From NCBI GenBank assembly GCA_964203275.1, contig CAXNMF010000008.1, positions 1-64,000 on the forward strand: a stretch of 64,000 nucleotides of DNA, written 5' to 3'. Positions 48,605 to 55,929 of this stretch are shown here, one piece after another. Under the pieces are notes generated by a model, which was given only the letters and a program-made list of their open reading frames with translations, was not told the origin of the DNA and made no database searches. The translations under genes were made by a program, and so were the position numbers. Source of the stretch: Ga0077527 sp945862135. GTDB taxonomy: Bacteria; Pseudomonadota; Gammaproteobacteria; Burkholderiales; SG8-41. The first letter of the stretch is position 1. Each line of letters opens with the position of its first letter.

Positions 48605-49051
48605 ATGAACGACCGACGCAAAATCCTGACTGCAATGGCCGCGATGATGCTATCGGGCACTGCCATGACGGCGGAGCCCACGTTAGCGACGGTGTACCTG
48701 AACCCGACCTGAGGCTGCTGCGGCGCGTGGATGGATCATCTGCGCGCCAACGGCTTCCGTGTGAAGCCGGTTTCAGTCGAAGACACTGCGGTGATGCGCA
48801 AACGCCTCGGCATTCCTGAAAAACTCGGCGGCTGCCATACCGCGGTGATTGAAGGTTATGCCATCGAAGGCCATGTGCCCGCACGTGAAATCAAACGCCT
48901 TCTGGCTGAAAAACCGGTGGCCACCGGACTTGCCGTGCCGGGAATGCCGCAGGGATCACCCGGCATGGAATCCGCCACACCCCAACCGTACGACGTGCTG
49001 CTGGTGGACAAGAGCGGTCGCCATTCCGTTTATGCCCGCTACGGGCGCTGA
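48605..49051 (+). CDS. DUF411/CopG-like copper protein with in-frame TGA at first Cys
   Basis: A 148-codon secreted protein interrupted by TGA at codon 36 (bases 48710-48712). Before it the frame reads signal peptide then ATVYLNPT; after it GCCGAWMDHLRANGFRVKP, GGCHTAVIEGYAIEGHVP and the rest of a complete DUF411 domain, without any shift. TGA thus replaces the first Cys of the CGCCxxW motif that binds a copper cluster in CopG-type homologues. The protein either carries selenocysteine there or the base is a mutation or error. Copper context (oxidase, cupredoxin, CusF) supports the family role. Confidence 0.82.
48710..48748 (+). promoter_or_regulatory. TGA plus downstream hairpin, candidate SECIS
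   Basis: After TGA (48710-48712) a stem of 6 perfect GC pairs (GGCGCG 48722-48727 with CGCGCC 48743-48748) is extended by GGAT/ATCT-type pairs to a small loop (about 48733-48737, GGATC) beginning with G. The stop-to-loop distance of about 20 bases suits bacterial SECIS rules as I know them. A GC-rich genome can yield such a hairpin by chance. Confidence 0.4.
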
Positions 49052-49074
49052 TTATCCAAGTAAAGGAGACCACG

Positions 49075-49419
49075 ATGAAATACGCACCGACACTGGCACT
49101 GATTGTCTCTGCAATGACAGCGCCTGCATTTGCCCAGCAAAATGCTGCCGACCACTCGTCACATGCTTCACCTCAGTCCGCACCCGCTGCCGTGTCCGCA
49201 CTGAGCGATGGCGAAATCCGCAAAGTCGATCGCGACACACAGAAAATCACGATCCGTCACGGTCCGATCAACAATCTCAACATGCCGCCGATGACCATGG
49301 TGTTCCAGGTCAAGGATCCGGCATTGCTTGACCGGGCCAAAACCGGGGACAAAATAAAATTCACCGCAGAACAGAGCGGCGGAGCTTACATTGTCACAAG
49401 CATTGATCCCGTAAAATAA
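49075..49419 (+). CDS. cusF: CusF-like periplasmic copper-binding protein
   Basis: A 114-residue protein with signal peptide (cleavage after APAFA) and the CusF small-barrel domain. Ligands are visible in RHGPINNLNMPPMTMVF: His, and the two Met of PMTM. The Trp that stacks on Cu(I) in Escherichia coli CusF is a Met here, a common variant. It would buffer Cu(I) or hand it to an efflux pump. It is the last copper gene of this run. Confidence 0.88.
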   Translation: MKYAPTLALIVSAMTAPAFAQQNAADHSSHASPQSAPAAVSALSDGEIRKVDRDTQKITIRHGPINNLNMPPMTMVFQVKDPALLDRAKTGDKIKFTAEQSGGAYIVTSIDPVK

Positions 49420-49454
49420 AGTCTTATCCAGAAAGCCTGCGTGCAGCAACAACC

Positions 49455-50985
49455 ATGAACAACCTCCAGCCCCATGACCGCGCCATCAACGTGCTGCAGG
49501 TGCGCCGCCTCGGAATCGACACCTATTACGAGCCGGTGGTGTTCATGCGCGCGCGACTGCGCGATCTGCCGCTCAGAAGGCTTTGAGTCGCATTCGCGCG
49601 TGCTGGTCAGCCTGCACGGGCGCAGCGTGCTGACCACTCTCAACATCGTCACCGGCGAGTTGCTCGGCACCCACGAAATCGGCCTCTCAGAAATCGCCTG
49701 GAAGCTGCTGGATGCCAAAGACGACGATGTGGTTACGCTGTCGCACCCCGAACCCCTGGAGTCGATGCGCCATGTACGTGCAAAGGTCTACGGCCTGCGC
49801 CTGGATGAAACGGCAATGCACGCTGTCATCAGAGACATCGCTGCACGCAAATACACCGACATCGAACTGTCAGCCTTCATCACCGCCTGCGCCGGCGACC
49901 GGCTCAACACCGCCGAGACCGGGGCACTGACGCGAGCGATGATCGCCGTCGGCGAACGCCTGTCGTGGGACCGGCCGCTGATCGTGGACAAACATTCGGT
50001 TGGCGGCCTGCCGGGCAATCGCACAACGCCGATCGTTGTCGCCATCGTTGTCGCTGCCGGACTGACGATGCCAAAGACATCGTCACGCGCAATCACTTCC
50101 CCCGCCGGTACTGCAGATGCGATGGAAACGCTGGCGCCGGTGGCGCTCGACGTCAAGGCGATGCGCCGCGTCGTCGAACAGGTCGGCGGCTGCATTGTCT
50201 GGGGCGGCGCGGTGCAGTTGAGCCCTGCCGATGACATACTGATCCGCGTCGAACGGCCCCTGGATATCGACAGTGAGGGGCAGATGATTGCTTCCATCCT
50301 GTCGAAAAAGGCTGCGGCTGGCGCCACGCATGTGGTCATCGACATGCCGGTCGGCCCGACCGCGAAAATCCGCAGCATCGAAGCCGCCAAGTCTCTTGAA
50401 ACCGCGATGGTGAAAATCGGCCAGACCGCCGGCCTGCAGATCAGCGTGCTGATGACTGACGGCAGCCAGCCGGTAGGCCGCGGCATCGGCCCGGCACTGG
50501 AAGCGCGCGACGTTCTCGCCGTGCTGCGTAATGAAGCCAATGCCCCGCAGGATCTGCGCGAGCGAGCGGTGGCGCTGGCCGGCCGCATTTTTGAAATGGA
50601 CGGCAGCGTGACGCCGGAGGCCGCCGTTGCCAAAGCGCGCGGGCTGATCGATGACGGCCAGGCCTGGCGCAAATTCCAGGCCATCTGCGAAGCGCAGGGC
50701 GGCCTTCGCGTGCCGCCGCAGGCCGCGCATACACACGTAATCACCGCGCCCACCGCGGGCCCGGTGATCAGCATCGACAACCGCCGCCTCGCGCGTGTCG
50801 CCAAACTCGCCGGCGCACCGCAGTCTCCGGCCGCGGGGCTTTATCTGCACACACCCGTCGGCACCCGCGTTGAACGCGGCCAGCCGCTGTTCACGCTGCA
50901 TGCCGAAACGCCGGGTGAACTCGCCTATGCGCTGGCCTATCTGTACGCACAGCCGCCGATCATCGCAATCGCCAACGGACAATGA
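49455..50985 (+). CDS. AMP/thymidine phosphorylase-like protein, one frameshift
   Basis: About 510 residues of the pyrimidine-nucleoside/AMP phosphorylase family. The N terminus (MNNLQPHDRAINVLQVRRLGIDTYYEP) begins at 49455; one extra base in the CGCGCGCG stretch near 49550 shifts the frame to that of DCAICRSEGFESHSRV and the rest. The nucleobase/phosphate motif reads DKHSVGGLPGNRTTP; GNRT is the form typical of archaeal AMP phosphorylase rather than thymidine phosphorylase. It overlaps a PRPP synthetase-like gene by 4 bases. Confidence 0.82.
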
Positions 50986-51881
50986 CCAGTAACGTAAACA
51001 CCGCAATTTTTGCGCTGCCCGGCAACGAAACGCTGGCTGCGACATTGACGGCGGAACTCCATGCCACCGCCGGTACATTGGCCATTCGCCGCTTTCCCGA
51101 CGGTGAAACCTATCTGCGCTTCGATACGCCTGTCAGCGGTTGTAAAGTTATTCTTGCCTGCAGCCTGCATCATCCCGACGACAACATCATGCCGCTGCTG
51201 TTTGCCGCATCGACCGCTCGTGAACTGGGCGCCACAAGCGTCGGACTCGTCACGCCTTATCTCGGTTACATGCGGCAGGACAAACGCTTTCAGGAGGGCG
51301 AGGCGGTGACATCGGCCGTTTTTGCGCAACTGCTGTCGCGCCACATCGACTGGCTGGTCACAGTGGACCCGCACCTGCATCGATGGCATGCACTCGGGGA
51401 TATTTACTCGGTGCCGAGTACCGTTGTTCCTGCCGCGCCGCTGCTGGCGGAATGGATCAAGGCTAACGTTGCAGCGCCAGTGCTGATCGGACCGGATAGC
51501 GAGAGCGAACAATGGGTATCGGCCGTGGCAAAGATTGCCGGCGTGCCGCATGTAGTGCTGGAAAAGATCCGCCGAGGCGACCGCGATGTATCCGTCAGCA
51601 TTCCCGATCCGGCCGCGCTGCAAGGCCGCACACCGGTGCTGGTCGATGACATCATTTCAACAGGACACACAATGGTCGCTGCTGTACGGCATGTGATGGC
51701 GCAAGGACTGCAAGCGCCGGTCTGCATCGGCGTTCATGCCGTATTTTCAGGCGATGCCCATAAAGCCCTGCTCGCTGCTGGCGCAGCCAGCGTCATTACC
51801 ACCGACACCATCCCGCACCCCACCAACGGCATCAGCATGTTTCGAATAATTGCGCATACCATTCCTGCAATGCAGAGATAA
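50982..51881 (+). CDS. ribose-phosphate pyrophosphokinase-like protein
   Basis: A 299-residue protein with the PRPP synthetase fold: RRFPDGETYLRF near residue 35, PYLGYMRQDKRFQEGEAV (the Arg/Gln/Asp region, about residues 88-105), TVDPHLHRW and the PRPP-loop VLVDDIISTGHTM (about residues 216-228). It is the short type often paired with an AMP/thymidine phosphorylase-like gene, as here, with an overlap of 4 bases. A housekeeping PRPP synthetase is presumably elsewhere. The pair may recycle ribose phosphates from nucleotides. Confidence 0.87.
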   Translation: MTSNVNTAIFALPGNETLAATLTAELHATAGTLAIRRFPDGETYLRFDTPVSGCKVILACSLHHPDDNIMPLLFAASTARELGATSVGLVTPYLGYMRQDKRFQEGEAVTSAVFAQLLSRHIDWLVTVDPHLHRWHALGDIYSVPSTVVPAAPLLAEWIKANVAAPVLIGPDSESEQWVSAVAKIAGVPHVVLEKIRRGDRDVSVSIPDPAALQGRTPVLVDDIISTGHTMVAAVRHVMAQGLQAPVCIGVHAVFSGDAHKALLAAGAASVITTDTIPHPTNGISMFRIIAHTIPAMQR

Positions 51882-51990
51882 AACAGGGGCGGGAACAAGA
51901 GGCAAGACTGCAAGTTGACCTAAAGTTTGCGCACCCATAGCCGTTAAACTTAGGGGCAGTCATTTTGCGAATTCTTGAACAAGGAAAATC

Positions 51991-52776
51991 ATGCGCGGTT
52001 TATTGAATAAAATCATGGGGTTGGCAGCGGCCATGCCCGTAGCAGCCCTCGCTTTTCAGCCATTGATCACCGACGACACCGGAACCCAGGGTGAAGGCGG
52101 GAACCAGATCGAGGCGGGCTACAACCGCACCACCGACAAAACGCCCGCTGGCCGCACGATCACGCATGAGATCCCCCTGGTTTATACACGCGGCATTACC
52201 GATGAACTCGACGTCTACGCCGGCGGCACCCGCACACGCATCGCTCCGGATGCGCCGGCTGTAACCGAATCCGGCTGGAGTAATCCGGTGATCGGCGCCA
52301 AATGGCGTTTTTATGAAAATGAAGCCAGCAAGCTGAGCTTTGCCGTAAAACCTGAGGTCAGTATCGGTGTTTCTGACAGCAAGGAAGCCCGCGGATTGGG
52401 TACCGGCAAGACGTCTTATGGTCTCGGATTGCTGATGACCCAGGAAACCAGCTTCGGCTCTTTTCTCGCCAACCTGCAGGTGGATCGCGCCAACTATGCT
52501 GATGACACGCTGAACGCCGCCGAACGTCGCACGCAATATCGGCTGTCTGTCGCTCCGGTATGGGATGTTGCAGAAGGCTGGAAGCTGGCGCTGGACACCG
52601 GCGCGATGACCAACGCTGATCGCAGCGCAAAAGACTGGATGGGTTATGTCGAAGTCGGGGCCATCTACTCGCCCAGCAAGGATCTCGATTTTGCCTTCGG
52701 CGTCATCCGTAACAACCGCGATGGCGATACGCAAACGACCCAGCTGACAATGGGTGTCACCTGGCGCTTCAAGTAA
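51991..52776 (+). CDS. predicted outer-membrane transporter-like barrel
   Basis: A 261-residue protein with a signal peptide, then FQPLITDDTGTQGEGGNQIE and many strands with alternating hydrophobic residues. It resembles the group of outer-membrane proteins named after MetA of phenol degradation and ends in WRFK. A ribosome site (AAGGAAA) precedes the ATG. No substrate is implied. It is monocistronic, and convergent with the Crp/Fnr-type regulator. Confidence 0.7.
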   Translation: MRGLLNKIMGLAAAMPVAALAFQPLITDDTGTQGEGGNQIEAGYNRTTDKTPAGRTITHEIPLVYTRGITDELDVYAGGTRTRIAPDAPAVTESGWSNPVIGAKWRFYENEASKLSFAVKPEVSIGVSDSKEARGLGTGKTSYGLGLLMTQETSFGSFLANLQVDRANYADDTLNAAERRTQYRLSVAPVWDVAEGWKLALDTGAMTNADRSAKDWMGYVEVGAIYSPSKDLDFAFGVIRNNRDGDTQTTQLTMGVTWRFK

Positions 52777-52791
52777 CGCGCGTTTAACCGC

Positions 52792-53601
52792 TCACGACAT
52801 CGCGGCTGCACGCAGCCGCGACAGATCGCGGATATGCACCCGCTGCCCCTCCACCTTGATCAGAGTGGCGACGGCGAGCTCATGGAGAATGCGAGAGAAG
52901 TGCTCTTGGGTCAGATTCAGCCGCGACGCAATAAGCCCTTTGCGCACCGGCAGTGTCACGGAAACCTCCCCGGGCCCCTCCGCCTCAAAAGGCACCTCAT
53001 GCAACAGGTAACAGATAACCCGCTGGGTGCCTGACATCAGCATGTAACTCTTCAGATCATGGGTGCGCCGGTAAATCCTCGACGCCAGCCCCTTGATCAC
53101 CCGCAAAGCCAGTTCTGGTGTATCTCGAAGCGCCTTGAGCAGATCAGCGCGGGGAACATGCAGCAATTGCGTGTCGACAATTGCCTCTGCGGTCACGAGA
53201 TGGGGTTGATCGGTGTACAACGATGGTTCACCGAAACAGGCGCCCTTGCCGATCAGATCAAACACTTTTTCGTGCCCGTTACCCGCCTGGAGCAGCAATT
53301 TCACCTGCCCCTTTGTCACAAGATGAAGACCGGTGCCGGGATCCCCTTCGCGGCAAATCACGTCACCACCAGAAAACTCCCGGAGTTCCGCCCCTTCGGC
53401 CAATCGTTTGCAGGCCAATGGATCAAGACCTGCAAACAGACTGACGCTCGCAAACGCCTGTAAAACCTCTGCTACGGCAGCACACACAGACGAGCCTCTT
53501 TGAAGAATATTTCGAGACTTCAGTATCTCTGCACGTCGTTGCGGCTCATTGACGAAGATCAAAGGGAGGCGCGAAGACAATCCCCTACAGCATGGCGCCA
53601 T
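52792..53601 (-). CDS. Crp/Fnr-family transcriptional regulator
   Basis: A 269-residue regulator: cAMP-like beta-roll (residues about 50-170) and a C-terminal winged helix (SRLNLTQEHFSRILHELA, about residues 228-245). It lacks the FNR-type N-terminal Cys cluster. The HTH resembles the DNR/NNR group more than FNR or CRP. It is divergent from the cytochrome cluster, with a perfect FNR-type box in between, so it may regulate that cluster or itself. Confidence 0.88.
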   Translation of the reverse strand: MAPCCRGLSSRLPLIFVNEPQRRAEILKSRNILQRGSSVCAAVAEVLQAFASVSLFAGLDPLACKRLAEGAELREFSGGDVICREGDPGTGLHLVTKGQVKLLLQAGNGHEKVFDLIGKGACFGEPSLYTDQPHLVTAEAIVDTQLLHVPRADLLKALRDTPELALRVIKGLASRIYRRTHDLKSYMLMSGTQRVICYLLHEVPFEAEGPGEVSVTLPVRKGLIASRLNLTQEHFSRILHELAVATLIKVEGQRVHIRDLSRLRAAAMS

Positions 53602-53641
53602 TTTTATTCCAGGCAGCGAAACGCCAAATTAGGCTGTCATT

Positions 53642-53684
53642 TTGATGTAAATCAATGAAATCAGAAGACTGCGACTGCTAATCT
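53642..53684 (+). promoter_or_regulatory. perfect FNR-type box with extended -10, Mtr cluster promoter
   Basis: TTGATGTAAATCAA (53642-53655) is a full match to TTGAT-N4-ATCAA. On the + strand an extended -10, TGCTAATCT (53676-53684), predicts a start near 53690, putting the box centre at -41.5 exactly as in class II FNR promoters. The box is also 41-54 bases before the regulator gene on the other strand. This implies oxygen or NO-responsive control. Confidence 0.8.
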
Positions 53685-53866
53685 GCGCAGGCGAAACAAA
53701 AGAATGAATAACGCAATGTGCGAAAAGACCAGACAATCCGGATTTGCCCAATTCAAAGGCTTGGATTGTGCACTGCACACAAAAGTCCTATCAGCGGATC
53801 GAACCACTGAAAAGCAGCCCTGCAGCTTTCACTGCGGCTTCTTTAATCACCCGGAGAACAACTGAC

Positions 53867-54202
53867 ATGATCACCCGAAATCTGCTTATCGCCGCCGCCA
53901 GCTTTGCAGTGACCGTTGGTGCCGCTCATGCAGCAGACGTTGACGCCAGCGCGGCGGAAGCCCTGCTCAAGAAAAGTGGCTGTTTCAAATGCCACGCCGT
54001 CGACAAGAAAAAAGACGGGCCGGCCTTCAAGGAAACCGCCGCAAAGTACAAAGGAAAGGCCGACGGAGTCGACAAGGTCACCAAACACATCACCACCAAT
54101 CCAAAAATCAAGGTTGATGGCGTCGAAGAAACACACGATGCGGTGAAAACCAAGGATGCCAAGGCAGTCCGCAACGCCGTGGACTGGATCCTGAGCCGCT
54201 GA
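53867..54202 (+). CDS. monoheme c-type cytochrome without mature Met (MtoD-like position)
   Basis: A 111-residue protein with signal peptide (cleavage after AHA) and one heme motif, CFKCH (near residue 40). The mature protein has no methionine, so the usual His/Met axial pair is impossible; His in TKHITTNP or in EETHDAV is the likely second ligand. It is the first gene of the FNR-boxed cluster and sits where MtoD-like carriers lie in Mto clusters. It probably shuttles electrons in the periplasm. The ATG at 53867 precedes the signal peptide. Confidence 0.85.
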   Translation: MITRNLLIAAASFAVTVGAAHAADVDASAAEALLKKSGCFKCHAVDKKKDGPAFKETAAKYKGKADGVDKVTKHITTNPKIKVDGVEETHDAVKTKDAKAVRNAVDWILSR

Positions 54203-54245
54203 GCCCTGCCAACAATTACAACAATAAATAACCGGGAGGCAGAAC

Positions 54246-54857
54246 ATGATCGGCAAATGGTGGAATAACCTGCAGAACAGGTGCCGAACATGCTCCCGGG
54301 TAACACTGACCGCCGGCGTGCTGGTAATCGCCCTGGTCGGTGCTGGCTTGCTGATGACTGTTGGCGCGGCCGCAATGGCTTATACCAACACTCAGGACTT
54401 CTGCATCGGTTGTCACGAAATGAAAGACAACGTCTATGCCGAGTTCAAAGGTACGATCCACGACGTCAACCGCACTGGCGTACATGTCATCTGCTCCGAC
54501 TGCCACGTACCGCGCGAACCGATTCCGCTGGTGCTGCGCAAGATGCGCGCCACCTTTGAACTCATCGGCCACTTCCAAGGTGTGATCGACACCCCGGAAA
54601 AATTCGAGAAACATCGCGCCATGCTGGCCCACCGCGTCTGGGATCGCATGCTGGAAACCGATTCACTGGAATGCCGCAACTGCCACAAGCGCGAATCCAT
54701 GAGCAGCGAACTGCAATCCGAAAAAGCCCGCAACCGCCACGCCAAGGCGGACCGGGAAAAAATGACATGCATTGAATGCCACTACGGTATTGCGCACAAG
54801 GAACCTGACGGCCCCACGCCACAGGATTTGAAGGCCGCGAAGCTCGAAAAGAAATAA
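54246..54857 (+). CDS. tetraheme NapC/NirT-family cytochrome (CymA-like)
   Basis: A 203-residue inner-membrane cytochrome. One helix (about residues 20-45) anchors a periplasmic domain with four heme motifs: CIGCH, CSDCH, CRNCH and CIECH. This is the quinol-cytochrome link (NapC/CymA family) that passes electrons between the quinone pool and periplasmic cytochromes. It comes 43 bases after the monoheme gene and just before the decaheme gene. Confidence 0.93.
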   Translation: MIGKWWNNLQNRCRTCSRVTLTAGVLVIALVGAGLLMTVGAAAMAYTNTQDFCIGCHEMKDNVYAEFKGTIHDVNRTGVHVICSDCHVPREPIPLVLRKMRATFELIGHFQGVIDTPEKFEKHRAMLAHRVWDRMLETDSLECRNCHKRESMSSELQSEKARNRHAKADREKMTCIECHYGIAHKEPDGPTPQDLKAAKLEKK

Positions 54858-54896
54858 AACACAGAGCCCCACATCAGGATCAAGGGAGAAAACCAG

Positions 54897-55907
54897 ATGA
54901 TTTCAACCGAATCGATTCTCGTCCTGATGCGCGGCATAACCACAGCGCTATGCCTGTTCGCCATGGCACAGCCGGCTCTGGCCCAGGACTCTGCAAAAGC
55001 GCCGCGCAAGGATCTTGCGCTCAAAGGCGATGCGGTCTGCACACGCTGCCACGGTGTTGATGAGGAGTATCCGGTACTCGCGATCGGCAGGACGAAACAC
55101 GGCACGGTCGCCGATAAACGCACACCGACCTGCATCAGCTGCCACGGCGCCAGCGAAACCCATATCAACCGTCCGCCCAACACCAAGGAACGGCCGAAAC
55201 CCACGATTACCTATGGCCTGCCGCCGGCGCGGCAGGACGCGCAGCCAGTGGATGTTTACTTCGGTGTTGCCGGCAAAAAAACCGATACCCCTGTCGCCGA
55301 TCGTAACGGTGCCTGCCTGTCCTGCCACCAGGGCGACAAACGCACGCACTGGCAGACCAGCATGCATGCCAGCCGCGATGTCGCCTGCACCTCATGCCAT
55401 CAGGTCCACACCACCCACGACAAGGTGCGTGACAAACGCGAACAGGCACAAGTCTGCTACACCTGCCACAAGGAGCAGCGCGCACAGATCTTGCGCCCAT
55501 CACGCCATCCGATTCCCGAAGGCAAAGTCACCTGTTCGGATTGCCATAACGCTCACGGATCAGCAGGACCTAAGAACCTGGTTCGCGACAACGTCAATGA
55601 CACCTGTTACACCTGCCACATGGAGAAGCGCGGACCGTTCGTGCGCACCCACCAGCCTGTGCAGGAAGACTGCTCGATTTGCCACAATCCGCACGGCACC
55701 ACCACGCCCAATCTCCTGAAGGCACGCTCGCCCTTCCTGTGCCAGCAATGCCACGAGGCATCTTCGCACCAGGGAACCCCTGCATCACTGACGGGCACCT
55801 CGACCGGCGCCAATGCAATGGCACGCGGCTGCCTGAACTGCCACACACAGATTCACGGTACCAATAACCCGGCAAATATTTCCAACGAGCGTACGTTCCG
55901 GCGTTGA
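54897..55907 (+). CDS. mtrA: decaheme c-type cytochrome, MtrA/MtoA family
   Basis: A 336-residue periplasmic cytochrome with signal peptide (cleavage after ALAQ) and ten CxxCH motifs: CTRCH, CISCH, CLSCH, CTSCH, CYTCH, CSDCH, CYTCH, CSICH, CQQCH and CLNCH. Number and spacing are those of MtrA/MtoA/PioA, which thread through the MtrB barrel to carry electrons across the outer membrane. Naming as MtrA or MtoA depends on direction of electron flow, which sequence alone cannot give. Confidence 0.94.
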   Translation: MISTESILVLMRGITTALCLFAMAQPALAQDSAKAPRKDLALKGDAVCTRCHGVDEEYPVLAIGRTKHGTVADKRTPTCISCHGASETHINRPPNTKERPKPTITYGLPPARQDAQPVDVYFGVAGKKTDTPVADRNGACLSCHQGDKRTHWQTSMHASRDVACTSCHQVHTTHDKVRDKREQAQVCYTCHKEQRAQILRPSRHPIPEGKVTCSDCHNAHGSAGPKNLVRDNVNDTCYTCHMEKRGPFVRTHQPVQEDCSICHNPHGTTTPNLLKARSPFLCQQCHEASSHQGTPASLTGTSTGANAMARGCLNCHTQIHGTNNPANISNERTFRR

Positions 55908-55929
55908 TTCGCGCCAACAGGAGACGATC

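Noticed and set aside
48731..49051. A shorter DUF411 protein starting at the ATG after the TGA
   Set aside because: It would lack the signal peptide and the GCC part of the copper motif, both of which are present in frame upstream.
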